Source: Pseudomonas sp. PD9R
GTDB lineage: Bacteria > Pseudomonadota > Gammaproteobacteria > Pseudomonadales > Pseudomonadaceae
Assembly: GCF_019200975.1 (NCBI RefSeq)
Contig: NZ_JAHTMR010000021.1
Span: 1-64,000, forward strand
Length of the DNA stretch: 64,000 nucleotides
Reading direction: 5' to 3'
Numbering within the stretch: position 1 is the stretch's first letter; each line of letters begins with the position of its first letter. The position numbers and the translations under genes were made by a program. The notes under the pieces are model-generated. The model did no database searches and was not told the DNA's origin. It worked only from the letters and a program-made list of their open reading frames with translations. Below are positions 43,115-51,892 of this stretch, piece after piece.

Positions 43115-44341
43115 ATGAGCCAGACGCCGTTCAATATTCAGCGCGCCGCCGTCATCGGCGCGGGCACCATGGGCCGGGGCATTGTCATGTGCCTGGCCAA
43201 CGCCGGGGTCGCGGTGCAATGGGTCGATAACAATCCGCAGATGCTTGAACAGGCACTGGTGACCGTGGCGGATACCTACGCTCACAATGTGCGGCAGGAG
43301 CGCATCGATCAGGCCGAGGCAGACGCCCGCATCGCTCGGGTCACCGCCGCTGTTGATTATGCGGCTATCCGCGATGTCGACCTGGTCATCGAAGCGGTTT
43401 ACGAAAACCTCGAACTCAAGCAGCAGATTTTTCGTGAACTGGATGGCCTGCTCAAACCCGAAGCCATTCTGGCGAGCAACACCTCGGCACTGGACATTGA
43501 TGCCATCGCCGCTGTTACACGCCGCCCGCAGCAGGTCCTGGGTCTGCATTTCTTCAGCCCGGCGCACATCATGAAACTGCTGGAGATCGTCCGCGGTGCC
43601 AAGACTGCACCGGCGGTGCTTGAGGCCGCCCTGGCGTTGGGCAAGCGCATGGGCAAGGTCAGCGTGGTGTCGGGAAACTGTGACGGCTTCATCGGCAATC
43701 GCATGCTCAATACATACGTACTTGAAGCGAGAAAAATGCTGCTGGAGGGCGCGTACCCCTATCAGGTGGATGCCGCGCTGCAAGGTTTCGGTTTTGCCAT
43801 GGGGCCATTCCGCATGTTCGACGTGGTGGGTGTCGACCTGCAATGGCGCGCCCGCCAACTGTCCGGTATCGGGCAGGATGCGCCAGAGGTTCAGGTGGAT
43901 AACCGTTTATGTGAGTTGGGGCGTTTTGGTCAGAAGAGCGGCAACGGTTTCTACCACTATGAACCGGGCAGTCGTCAGGCCGAGCACGATGTGACGGTGG
44001 ATGCGCTGGTGCTGGAAGTCAGCGAAGGGCTGGGCTTTCAGCGTCGTGAAATCGGGTCGGAAGAGATTCTGGAGCGTTGCTTGCTGGCACTGGTCAATGA
44101 AGGCGCGAAGATTCTTCAGGAGGGGATCGCCGACTCGTCCCACGATATCGATCTGGTTTACCTCAATGGTTACGGCTTCCCGGTGGACAAGGGCGGGCCG
44201 ATGGCTTGGGCGGATCAGCAAGGGTTGGCGGATATTCATCAGCGCTTGCTGGCGCTGGAGACTCGCCAGGGTGATCACTGGAGCCCGGCGCGATTGATTG
44301 GCGATTTGGCAGTGGCCGGGAAGGGGTTTGCTGACAAGTGA
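43115..44341 (+). CDS. 3-hydroxyacyl-CoA dehydrogenase
   Basis: NAD-dependent dehydrogenase of beta-oxidation (408 residues), single-function with a duplicated C-terminal domain. Rossmann motif VIGAGTMGRGIVMCLANAG (residues 12-30), DLVIEAVYENLELKQQIF, ASNTSALDIDAIA, catalytic His in GLHFFSPAHIMKLLEIVRG, GNCDGFIGNRML, and GRFGQKSGNGFYHYEPG. The second C-terminal domain (~300-395) includes NEGAKILQEGIADSSHDIDL. ATG 43115 is the family start. The thioesterase gene ~100 bases downstream may be linked functionally. Confidence 0.9.
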   Translation: MSQTPFNIQRAAVIGAGTMGRGIVMCLANAGVAVQWVDNNPQMLEQALVTVADTYAHNVRQERIDQAEADARIARVTAAVDYAAIRDVDLVIEAVYENLELKQQIFRELDGLLKPEAILASNTSALDIDAIAAVTRRPQQVLGLHFFSPAHIMKLLEIVRGAKTAPAVLEAALALGKRMGKVSVVSGNCDGFIGNRMLNTYVLEARKMLLEGAYPYQVDAALQGFGFAMGPFRMFDVVGVDLQWRARQLSGIGQDAPEVQVDNRLCELGRFGQKSGNGFYHYEPGSRQAEHDVTVDALVLEVSEGLGFQRREIGSEEILERCLLALVNEGAKILQEGIADSSHDIDLVYLNGYGFPVDKGGPMAWADQQGLADIHQRLLALETRQGDHWSPARLIGDLAVAGKGFADK

Positions 44342-44443
44342 TGGAGGTGGCGCCCGTGACGGCGCCTTCGCGAGCAGGCTCGCGAATGATCACGAGAGGG
44401 GTTTCCCCTTAGACTGCCCATACAACCCCAGGAATCGACGCTG

Positions 44444-44863
44444 ATGCCCCAACGCTCCGAATACCCGCACTTCCAGCCCATCACCACTCGCTGGCATGAC
44501 AACGATGCCTACGGCCACGTCAACAACGTGACCTACTACAGCTTCTTCGACACGGCGGTGAACACTTACTTGATCGAAGTCGGCGGCCTGGATATCCATG
44601 ACGGCGAGGTGGTGGGGTTTGTGGTGAGTTCAGCCTGTGACTACTTTGCTTCCATTGCCTTCCCGGACCGGATCGAAATCGGTGTGCGGGTAGGCAAGTT
44701 GGGCAACAGTTCGGTGCAGTATGAGCTGGCGGTGTTCAAGGCCGGGGAAGACGAAGCCTGTGCGGCGGGGCGCTTCGTGCATGTGTTTGTGGATCGTGCG
44801 TCGAACCAGCCCGTGGCGATCCCTGCCCGATTGCGCGACGCCCTGGAGCGCCTGGTGGTTTAG
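44444..44863 (+). CDS. Acyl-CoA thioesterase (YbgC/FadM type)
   Basis: Hotdog-fold thioesterase (139 residues) with the 4-hydroxybenzoyl-CoA-type signature TRWHDNDAYGHVNNVTYYSF (catalytic Asp in HDNDAYGH), AFPDRIEIGVRVGKLGNSSV and FVHVFVDRASNQPVAIP. ATG 44444. It follows the 3-hydroxyacyl-CoA dehydrogenase on the same strand and ends with a strong terminator. Confidence 0.88.
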   Translation: MPQRSEYPHFQPITTRWHDNDAYGHVNNVTYYSFFDTAVNTYLIEVGGLDIHDGEVVGFVVSSACDYFASIAFPDRIEIGVRVGKLGNSSVQYELAVFKAGEDEACAAGRFVHVFVDRASNQPVAIPARLRDALERLVV

Positions 44864-44871
44864 TCAGGCAA

Positions 44872-44903
44872 AAAAAATCGCAGCCCTTGGGCTGCGATTT
44901 TTT
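44872..44903 (+). terminator. Terminator after the thioesterase gene
   Basis: AAATCGCAGCCC-TTG-GGCTGCGATTTTTT: twelve-base stem with T-run. It also reads with A/T runs in the other direction, so it can serve the convergent glycine-zipper gene. Confidence 0.9.
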
Positions 44904-44933
44904 GATGTACCGGCTAACCAGGCAACTCAAGCC

Positions 44934-45419
44934 TTAGTCGCGATAGTACCGGTGATGCTTGCGATGCCCATAGGCATGGCCGCGGTGACGGTGATCGTCA
45001 CGGTAGTAACGACGGTCATCATGGCCACGATAGGAGCGATGATCATCGTCTTCTTCGTTGCTCTTGTTGCCCATGTAGTTACCCAGCGCGCCACCGGCGC
45101 CGCCGCCTGCTGCCGAGCCAATCAGGCTGCCGGTGGTGCCGCCCATGCTGCGGCCGACCACGTTACCGCCTGCTGCGCCCAACGCACCGCCAATGGCGGC
45201 TTCGCCACGGCTGTGTTTGTTTGCGCCGACTGCGCTACCACCCGCGCCGCCCAGGGCCGCGCCAATGGTGGAACCTGTATTGCCGCCTAACGACTGACCG
45301 ACGACCGAGCCCAGAACCCCGCCCAATGCGCCGCCTACACCGGCTTCGGTGGTGCCGCCAGCAGAAGCGATGCCGCTGGCCAGACTAAGGGACAACAAGA
45401 GAATCGAGGAGAACTTCAT
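44934..45419 (-). CDS. Glycine-zipper outer-envelope protein with His/Tyr/Arg tail
   Basis: Exported protein of 161 residues. Signal peptide MKFSSILLLSLSLASGIASA, then glycine-zipper repeats (GGALGGVLGSVVGQSLGG, GSTIGAALGGAGGSAVG, IGGALGAAGGNVVGRSMGG, GSLIGSAAGGGAGGALGNYM) across residues 25-118. The last ~38 residues are strikingly rich in H, R, Y and D (HDDRRYYRDDHRHRGHAYG). Resembles the YMGG-like/17-kDa antigen fold that oligomerises in the envelope. The tail looks capable of metal binding. Own promoter; function unknown. Confidence 0.8.
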   Translation of the reverse strand: MKFSSILLLSLSLASGIASAGGTTEAGVGGALGGVLGSVVGQSLGGNTGSTIGAALGGAGGSAVGANKHSRGEAAIGGALGAAGGNVVGRSMGGTTGSLIGSAAGGGAGGALGNYMGNKSNEEDDDHRSYRGHDDRRYYRDDHRHRGHAYGHRKHHRYYRD

Positions 45420-45577
45420 AAAGGAACCTCAAGGGGATGACGGCGCGATCCTGAGGCTGTGTCATAGGCGTGACAATCGAAATCCGACGAGTAACACGAC
45501 TTGAGCACATTTCTATAAGTTGCTGTTTTTTGGGCGGAACTTAACGTTTTTTTGCCGGTCTTTAGCTACTTCGGAAT

Positions 45578-45607
45578 GGCCGTTTTTGAGAGAAAACGGC
45601 CTTTTTT
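45578..45607 (+). terminator. Plus-strand terminator without an assigned gene
   Basis: GGCCGTTTT-TGAGAG-AAAACGGCC followed by six T. The nearest plus-strand gene ends at 44863 and has its own terminator, so this one may end a small RNA or other transcript from 45420-45577. Confidence 0.7.
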
Positions 45608-45643
45608 GTGAGCGTTTGGAAAGTTGTTGTGTCAGCAATAATG

Positions 45644-45717
45644 TCAAAAGATCGCAGCCTTCGGCAGCTCCTACAGAGGTCTCTGTAGGAGCTGCCGAAG
45701 GCTGCGATCTTTTGATC
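45644..45717. repeat. REP pair, fully palindromic
   Basis: Two inverted GTAGGAGCTGCCGAAGGCTG REPs joined through AGAGGTCTCT, so the whole element is one uninterrupted palindrome. Ends four bases before the stop of the fdhF-like gene. Confidence 0.9.
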
Positions 45718-45721
45718 CGGC

Positions 45722-48070
45722 TTAAGCAGACCTGGCCAAAATCAACCCGGTCTCACTCGCCGCTTCCAACCGGATCGCCACGAATTTCGACGTCGGTGTA
45801 TGGCTGCCATCCCCGGTGCTTTCCAGCGGCACCAGCGGGTTTACTTCCGGGTAGTAAGCCGCTGCTTGTCCGGCCGGGATATCAAACGCCAACAGCGTGA
45901 AGCCCTTCACCCGACGCTGCACGCCATCGTCCCAGATCGACACAATGTCAGCCTTCTGCCCCGGTTTGAAACCCAGGCGAATGATGTCGGCTTCGTTGAC
46001 GAACAGTACATCTCGCTGACCCTTCACCCCGCGATAGCGGTCATTGAGACCATAGATCGTGGTGTTGTACTGATCGTGGGAGCGCATCGATTGCATGATC
46101 AGGTCCGGCAATACGCCAGTGGATCGGGTGCGTTCGTGCACCAGATCCTTGGGCAGCACATTCGGACGGAAATTGGCCCGCCCCGATACGGTGTTCCACT
46201 TGCGCGCACCGGCGCTATTGCCGAGGTAGAAACCACCTGGATTCTTGATCTTTTCGTTGAAATCCTTGAAGCCCGGAATAGTGTCGGCAATCAGGTCGCG
46301 GATGCGGCTGTAATCGGCTACCAGCCAGTTCCAGTCCACCGGTTTGCTGCCCAGGGCCGCCGCTGCGATGCCGGCGATGATCGCGGGTTCCGAACGCATC
46401 TGGTTCGACAGCGCCTGCAATTGGCCGTTGGAGGCGTGGACCATGCTGAAGGAGTCTTCCACCGTCACCGCTTGGGCGCCTTCGGTCTGGATATCAATGT
46501 CGGTCCGGCCAAGGCACGGCAGGATCAACGCGTCTTTACCGTGAGCCAAATGGCTGCGGTTAAGTTTGGTGCTGATCTGCACGGTCAGGTCGCAATTGCT
46601 CAGTGCCTGGAAGGTCCGTGGGCTGTCCGGGGTGGCTTGCGCGAAGTTGCCACCCAGGGCGACGAACACTTTTGCCCGACCTTCGGCCATGGCGTGAATC
46701 GCCTCGACCACGTTGTGGCCGTTTTCACGCGGCACCTTGAACTGGAAGCGTCGCTCCAGGGAATCGAGGAACGCCACCGGCGGGCGCTCGTTGATACCCA
46801 TGGTCCGGTCGCCCTGCACATTACTGTGGCCGCGTACCGGGCACAGGCCCGCGCCCGGCCGGCCGATGTTGCCGCGCAGCAGCATCAGGTTGGCGATTTC
46901 CTGGATGGTTGCCACCGAATGGCGGTGCTGGGTGATGCCCATGGCCCAGCACATGATGACGTTCTTACCCTTGGCGTACATGCGCGCCGCTTGCTCGATT
47001 TCCACCAGGGGCAGGCCGGACTGCTCGACGATCTGCTCCCACGGGGTGTCATCGATGGTGCCGAGGTATTCCAGCACGTTGGCGCTGTGTTCGTTGAGGA
47101 AGTCGTGATCGAACACAGCAGGCTCACCGGCCTTCTGCGCGTCGCGCTCCCACTGCAACAGGAACTTCGCCATGCCACGCATGATTGCCATGTCGCCGCC
47201 CAGCGCGGGGCGGAAATACGCGGTGTTGGTCGGCCTGTCGCCGTTGGTGAACATTTCGATCGGGTGTTGCGGGTGCTGGAAGCGCTCCAGACCGCGTTCT
47301 TTGAGTGGGTTGATGCACACCACTTGTGCGCCGCGCATCACCGCTTCGCGCAGTGGTTCGAGCATCCTTGGGTGGTTGGTGCCGGGGTTCTGACCCCAGA
47401 CGAAAATCGCATCGGCGTGTTCGAAATCGTCAAAGGTCACGGTGCCTTTGCCGACGCCGACACTTTGTGACAACGCCACACCGCTGGCCTCATGGCACAT
47501 GTTCGAGCAGTCGGGGAAGTTGTTGGTGCCGTAGGCGCGCACGAACAGCTGATAGAGATAAGCCGCTTCGTTACTGGCACGGCCCGAAGTGTAGAACTCG
47601 GCCTGATCCGGGCTCGACAGCCCCTGCAAATGTTTGGCGATCAGGGCGAAGGCGGCGTCCCAACTGATCGGTTTGTAGCGATCGGTCTCGGCGTCGTAGC
47701 TCATTGGTTCGGTGAGACGGCCCTGATATTCAAGCCAGTAATCGCTTTGTTCCAGCAACGAAGTGACGCTGTGTTTAGCGAAGAACGCAGCGTCGACACG
47801 ACGTTTGGTCGCTTCCCAGTTCACCGCTTTGGCGCCGTTCTCGCAGAACGCCACCATGCCGGCTTCCTTGGAATCGCCCCAGGCGCAACCAGGACAGTCG
47901 AAGCCGCCGTTCTTGTTGGTCTTGAGCATCATGCGCAGGTTTTTCAGCGCGTTGTCGCTGGTCAACCAGGCCTGGGCGACGCTGATCAGTGCGCCCCAGC
48001 CGCCGGCGGCACCTTTGTAAGGCTTGTAGCGAGGAACGGGTGTCTGGTCGGCTTGACGGTGTTGACTCAC
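45722..48070 (-). CDS. FdhF/YdeP-family molybdopterin oxidoreductase
   Basis: Large molybdopterin enzyme of 782 residues, similar in size and pattern to E. coli YdeP (~759). Segments: NGGFDCPGCAWGDSKEAGMV near residue 53, YTSGRASNEAAYLYQLFVRA, SNMCHEASGVALSQSVGVGK (formate-dehydrogenase-like active-site region with Cys in place of selenocysteine), WGQNPGTNHPRMLEPLREA, NLMLLRGNIGRPGAGLCPVR, and the C-terminal MopB-binding region ending with LARSA. GTG 48070 follows GGAG and overlaps the fdhD stop (GTGA). No electron-transfer subunit is nearby, so the physiological reaction is uncertain. Confidence 0.88.
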   Translation of the reverse strand: MSQHRQADQTPVPRYKPYKGAAGGWGALISVAQAWLTSDNALKNLRMMLKTNKNGGFDCPGCAWGDSKEAGMVAFCENGAKAVNWEATKRRVDAAFFAKHSVTSLLEQSDYWLEYQGRLTEPMSYDAETDRYKPISWDAAFALIAKHLQGLSSPDQAEFYTSGRASNEAAYLYQLFVRAYGTNNFPDCSNMCHEASGVALSQSVGVGKGTVTFDDFEHADAIFVWGQNPGTNHPRMLEPLREAVMRGAQVVCINPLKERGLERFQHPQHPIEMFTNGDRPTNTAYFRPALGGDMAIMRGMAKFLLQWERDAQKAGEPAVFDHDFLNEHSANVLEYLGTIDDTPWEQIVEQSGLPLVEIEQAARMYAKGKNVIMCWAMGITQHRHSVATIQEIANLMLLRGNIGRPGAGLCPVRGHSNVQGDRTMGINERPPVAFLDSLERRFQFKVPRENGHNVVEAIHAMAEGRAKVFVALGGNFAQATPDSPRTFQALSNCDLTVQISTKLNRSHLAHGKDALILPCLGRTDIDIQTEGAQAVTVEDSFSMVHASNGQLQALSNQMRSEPAIIAGIAAAALGSKPVDWNWLVADYSRIRDLIADTIPGFKDFNEKIKNPGGFYLGNSAGARKWNTVSGRANFRPNVLPKDLVHERTRSTGVLPDLIMQSMRSHDQYNTTIYGLNDRYRGVKGQRDVLFVNEADIIRLGFKPGQKADIVSIWDDGVQRRVKGFTLLAFDIPAGQAAAYYPEVNPLVPLESTGDGSHTPTSKFVAIRLEAASETGLILARSA

Positions 48071-48906
48071 GCTTGATTCTCCAAAGCCGGGCTGTAGACC
48101 CGCGGCGCATTCTTCTGCGGCAAATGAATGAGATTGAGGTTGTGGCGACGGGCCCATTGCACGGCAAGGCCCGTGGGCGACGACAGGCTGACCAGGGTCT
48201 GGATGCCGGCGCGCAAAACTTTCTGGATCAATTCGAGGCTGCAACGGCTGGTGACAATCGCCAGCCCGCCGGTGATCGGGATGTTCCTGCGGATCAGCCC
48301 GCCGATCAGTTTGTCGAGGGCGTTATGCCGGCCGATGTCTTCACGACCGAGCAGCAGTTCGCCCTGGTCATTCATGAACACCGCCGCATGCACCGCGCCG
48401 CTGTATTGGCCCAGCGGCTGGAACGCACCGATGCGCTGGCGCAGCCCTTCGAGCCATTCGGCGGGCGGTAATGGCGCGCCGGGCAACACCTTGAGGTCTG
48501 GCAATGCCTGTTCGACCGCCTCCACGCCGCAGAGCCCGCAACCGCTGGTGCCGGCCATTTGCCGACGCTGCTGCTTGAGGTTCCAGAACGCGCGGTTGGC
48601 GATGGTTACCTGCGCGTATTGCGCCGATCCCGAGCCGCTGAGTTGCAGGTCATAGATCTCGGTGGCGTCCTGGATGATGCCGCTGCCGAGGCTGAAGCCG
48701 ACGATAAAGTCTTCCAGATCCGTCGGCGTCACCAACATGACCGCCTGGCTGATGCCGTTAAAGGCGATCGCCAACGCGACTTCCTCGGCCAACGCCGTGC
48801 TGGCCGATTCTGTGTGTTCGAGACTGGTGTAGCTGTAAGTCCGGCTGGCAGCGGGCGCGGGCGTTTCGAGGGCAGGCGCCGGGCGGGCGGGGCGCTTGGC
48901 GTTCAT
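48067..48906 (-). CDS. fdhD: FdhD sulfur carrier/sulfurtransferase
   Basis: Transfers sulfur to the molybdenum cofactor of formate-dehydrogenase-type enzymes (279 residues). The CxxC essential pair is C123/C126 in GCGLCGVEAVEQALP. Further: EVALAIAFNGISQAVMLVTP, EDFIVGFSLGSGII, and LLGREDIGRHNALDKLIGGL. It is coupled to the fdhF-like gene by a four-base overlap, so that enzyme is its likely client. Confidence 0.93.
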   Translation of the reverse strand: MNAKRPARPAPALETPAPAASRTYSYTSLEHTESASTALAEEVALAIAFNGISQAVMLVTPTDLEDFIVGFSLGSGIIQDATEIYDLQLSGSGSAQYAQVTIANRAFWNLKQQRRQMAGTSGCGLCGVEAVEQALPDLKVLPGAPLPPAEWLEGLRQRIGAFQPLGQYSGAVHAAVFMNDQGELLLGREDIGRHNALDKLIGGLIRRNIPITGGLAIVTSRCSLELIQKVLRAGIQTLVSLSSPTGLAVQWARRHNLNLIHLPQKNAPRVYSPALENQA

Positions 48907-48998
48907 GGCATCACCGACGGTTTGATCAGCTTTAAGACTAGGCGCGGCAACTTGTCGCGTCTAATCGCTAATACTGATCTACCGATAGATGACGTCGA

Positions 48999-49886
48999 TC
49001 AAGCGTCCGGCAGTGATTGTTGAAAAATCGCGAAACAGGCCTCGGCCAATGCCGAGCGCGGAGCGCTGCGGCGCATGATCAGCCCCAGCCGGGCGAGGGT
49101 CTGGGCGTTTTCGATCGGATGCAGGCGCAGATGATCGGTGAGGTTTTCCAGGCCGCCGTCCAGCGGCATCACGGCGCAGCACAATCCACCGTGCACAGCT
49201 TGTAACAGTTGATGCACGGCATCGGTCTGCAACAACGGTCGCGGCGTCAGGCCACGGATGTGGAAGTTGTGGTCGATGGACTGGCGAAAGTGCATGCCGC
49301 TGGTGAGCATGCCCAGCGGCAATTCCATCAGCGATTCCCAACTCAGCGCGTTGTCACCGAACGTAAAGAAACGCTGATCGTAGAGCAGGCCCATGCGCGT
49401 TTCGCTGAAGGCCACAGACTCGAAGCGTTCGCTGTCCAGACGTTCCAGATAGGAAACACCGATATCCAGTCGGTTGTTTGCCAATTGTTCGAGGATTTGC
49501 TCTGAACTCAGCGCCGAGAGTTCGAAATGCAGGTTCGGGTGTTCGGCATGCAGGCGTTGCATCAGCGGCACGGGGTCAAAGCTCGATAGCGGCACCACGC
49601 CCAGGCGCAGCGTACCGACCAGATTGCCGCGACAGGCGGCGGCTTCGGCGTGCAAACCATCGCAGGCGGCCAGAACCGTACGGGCCCAGGCCAGCACCCG
49701 CTCGCCCGGCGCGGTGAAGCCTTCAAAGCGCTGGCCGCGATTGACCAGCGGCAAGTCGAGTTCTTCTTCGAGGTTGCGCAAACGCATGGACAGGGTCGGC
49801 TGGGTAATGTGGCAGCGCGCGGCGGCCTGGCCGAAATGTCGGGTTTCGTCGAGAGCGATGAGGAATTTCAGCTGCTTGATGTCCAT
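48999..49886 (-). CDS. LysR-family regulator
   Basis: Regulator of 295 residues. HTH at 1-60 (MDIKQLKFLIALDETRHFGQ, AAARCHITQPTLSMRLRNLE), effector domain with LRLGVVPLSSFDPVPLMQRL and LAQNNRLDIGVSYLE-like LANNRLDIGVSYLERLDSE, ending GLIMRRSAPRSALAEACFAI. It lies upstream of fdhD on the same strand (92-base gap) and divergent from the LysM gene, and may control one or both. Confidence 0.88.
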   Translation of the reverse strand: MDIKQLKFLIALDETRHFGQAAARCHITQPTLSMRLRNLEEELDLPLVNRGQRFEGFTAPGERVLAWARTVLAACDGLHAEAAACRGNLVGTLRLGVVPLSSFDPVPLMQRLHAEHPNLHFELSALSSEQILEQLANNRLDIGVSYLERLDSERFESVAFSETRMGLLYDQRFFTFGDNALSWESLMELPLGMLTSGMHFRQSIDHNFHIRGLTPRPLLQTDAVHQLLQAVHGGLCCAVMPLDGGLENLTDHLRLHPIENAQTLARLGLIMRRSAPRSALAEACFAIFQQSLPDA

Positions 49887-50024
49887 CTTCGCTCCAGGAT
49901 TCGGGAAGGTGCGGATTCTATCGTTTAGGGGACGGCGGCGTCATTGGTCGGGTTGGATCCGCAAGTGACAGGCGTGGTCTAGGCTTTTGCGTCTGGACAC
50001 TTAATTCCCCATGGAGAGCACACG

Positions 50025-50474
50025 ATGAGCCTGTTCAGTTTTCTTAAAGAAGCCGGTGAAAAAATTCTTGATGCGCTGACGCCGGACAAAGCCGAAGCCA
50101 ATAGTGAAGCGTTGACCAAACATGTGAAGGATGCTTTGACCGGGATCGATACGTCGAAAATTCAGGTAAAAGTCGAAGGCGATAAGGTGATCGCCAGCGG
50201 CGAAGCTGCTACGCAGGAGGAGAAGGAAAAAATCCTCTTGTCACTGGGTAACGTTGCCGGTGTCAGCGGGGTAGAAGATCAGATCACTGTGACAGGTCCC
50301 GTGGTTGTGGCCGCGAAATTTGTCGTGGTCGAGAAGGGCGATACGCTCAGTGCGATTTCCCTGCGGGTGTATGGCAACGCGAACCTTTACAACAAAATCT
50401 TCGAAGCCAACAAACCGATGCTTAAGGATGTGAACAAGATCTATCCGGGGCAGTCGTTGCGCATTCCCGAGTAA
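50025..50474 (+). CDS. kbp: BON-LysM protein (Kbp/YgaU-like)
   Basis: Small protein of 149 residues with a BON domain (about 25-88: KHVKDALTGIDTSKIQVKVE, LLSLGNVAGVSGVEDQITV) and a C-terminal LysM domain (98-148: FVVVEKGDTLSAISLRVYGN, YNKIFEANKPMLKDVNKIYP, GQSLRIPE). Length and domain order match E. coli Kbp/YgaU, a cytoplasmic potassium-binding protein. No signal peptide. ATG 50025 after GGAGAG. Confidence 0.9.
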   Translation: MSLFSFLKEAGEKILDALTPDKAEANSEALTKHVKDALTGIDTSKIQVKVEGDKVIASGEAATQEEKEKILLSLGNVAGVSGVEDQITVTGPVVVAAKFVVVEKGDTLSAISLRVYGNANLYNKIFEANKPMLKDVNKIYPGQSLRIPE

Positions 50475-50484
50475 TGCGAGGCCA

Positions 50485-50569
50485 GTAGGAGCTGCCGAAG
50501 GCTGCGATCTTTTGACTTTGTTTTTGAAAAGCAAAATCAAAAGATCGCAGCCTTCGGCAGCTCCTACAG
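50485..50569. repeat. REP pair between kbp and the nucleotidase gene
   Basis: Inverted GTAGGAGCTGCCGAAGGCTG REPs with a GACTTTG/CAAAATC loop, filling the convergent gap and ending four bases before the nucleotidase stop. Confidence 0.9.
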
Positions 50570-50572
50570 AGA

Positions 50573-51235
50573 TCAAAGGCCGTTTATCAAATCCCGATAA
50601 TCGCCAACCGCCGCAAACTCCGCCGTGTCTTTCGGCCCTTTGCGGCTGTCCGGCTCTTTCACCGCCAATAAATGCGCCACACCAAACTCCCGGGCACTGC
50701 GCAGGATCGGCAAGGTGTCGTCGATAAACAGACTGCGTGCCGGGTCAAAGTCGATGTCGGCTTGCAGTGCATCCCAGAATTGCGGGTTTTCCTTGGGGAA
50801 GCCGTAATCGTGCGAGCTGATCAGGCGCTCGAAGTACGGCGCCAGTTCGATTTTTTCCAGCTTCAATGACAGCGAATCACGGTGAGCATTGGTGATCATC
50901 ACTACGCGTTTACCAGCCTGTTTGATCGCCGCCAGAAAGGTATCCGCGTCCGGGCGCAGGGCAATCAGGTGTGCGGTTTCCAGTTTCAGGTCGCGTACCG
51001 GCAGGTTCAGTTCTGCACTCCAGAAATCCAGGCAGTACCACTGCAACTGGCCGGCATTGCGTTCGAACAACGGCTGCAACTCCATCTCCGCCATGGCGCG
51101 GCTGACCCCGTGGAGTTCGGCGTAACGTTGCGGCAGGTGCTCCAGCCAGAAATGGTTGTCGAAGTGCAGGTCCAGCAGCGTGCCGTCCATATCCAGCAGA
51201 ACGGTGTCGATGTCGTGCCAGGGCAGCAGGGACAT
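50573..51235 (-). CDS. HAD-family GMP/IMP nucleotidase (YrfG-like)
   Basis: HAD phosphatase of 220 residues. Motif I DTVLLDMDGTLLDL (nucleophile Asp and DxDGT), motif II Thr in VVMITNAHRDSLSLKL, motif III Lys in DYGFPKENPQFWDAL, motif IV in LFIDDTLPILRSA. Family text MEMELQPLFERNAGQLQWYC also fits YrfG-type nucleotidases. ATG 51235 follows GGAGAAG; the longer ORF extends into the divergent nudE gene and is not used. Confidence 0.9.
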   Translation of the reverse strand: MSLLPWHDIDTVLLDMDGTLLDLHFDNHFWLEHLPQRYAELHGVSRAMAEMELQPLFERNAGQLQWYCLDFWSAELNLPVRDLKLETAHLIALRPDADTFLAAIKQAGKRVVMITNAHRDSLSLKLEKIELAPYFERLISSHDYGFPKENPQFWDALQADIDFDPARSLFIDDTLPILRSAREFGVAHLLAVKEPDSRKGPKDTAEFAAVGDYRDLINGL

Positions 51236-51325
51236 AAAAAACTTCTCCAGCGGTAAAAAAGATATCCGAGGTAAACAATCAGGATAGGCCGGGTATAGTA
51301 ACGCGTTCACGCCAAGGAGCCGCTC

Positions 51326-51892
51326 ATGCGCCAGAAACCCACCATCCTCGCCCGCGAGATCGTCGCCACCAGCCGTTTGTTTTGTGTGGAAGAGCTCAAG
51401 TTGCGCTTTTCCAATGGCGTGGAGCGTACCTATGAGCGATTGGTCGGCAAGGGCGCCGGGTATGGCGCGGTGATGATCGTGGCGATGCTCGATGCGGACC
51501 ATGCCGTACTGGTTGAAGAGTATTGCGGCGGCACCGATGAATACGAGCTGTCGTTGCCCAAAGGTTTGATCGAACCAGGCGAAGACGTACTGGCGGCGGC
51601 CGAGCGCGAGCTCAAGGAAGAAGCCGGGTTTGGCGCGCGGCAATTGGAACATCTGACCGAATTGTCATTGTCGCCCGGTTACATGAGCCAGAAAATCCAG
51701 GTGGTGCTGGCCACTGATCTATACGAAGAACGTCTGGAAGGTGACGAGCCAGAGCCGATGGGCCAGAGCAAAGTCAACTTGCGCGAACTGTCGGCGCTGG
51801 CGCAGAACCCGCAGTTCACCGAGGGCCGTGCCTTGGCGGCGTTGTACCTGGCCCGTGACCTGCTGACCCAGCGCGGGGTGTTTCTGCCATGA
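51326..51892 (+). CDS. nudE: ADP compounds hydrolase NudE
   Basis: Nudix hydrolase (188 residues) for ADP-ribose, Ap3A or NADH. Nudix box at G80-G103 (begins GLIEPGEDVL, ends RELKEEAGFG). N-terminal TSRLFCVEELKLRFSNGVER and downstream TELSLSPGYMSQKIQVVLA are also NudE-typical. Its stop overlaps the cysQ start by four bases, so the two are co-translated. Divergent from the nucleotidase gene. Confidence 0.93.
   Translation: MRQKPTILAREIVATSRLFCVEELKLRFSNGVERTYERLVGKGAGYGAVMIVAMLDADHAVLVEEYCGGTDEYELSLPKGLIEPGEDVLAAAERELKEEAGFGARQLEHLTELSLSPGYMSQKIQVVLATDLYEERLEGDEPEPMGQSKVNLRELSALAQNPQFTEGRALAALYLARDLLTQRGVFLP

Noticed and set aside
42143..43858. 571-residue minus-strand ORF across the helicase end and the dehydrogenase gene
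   Set aside because: It spans two genes and a REP pair on the other strand; no coherent domain. It results from absence of stops in high-GC antisense DNA.
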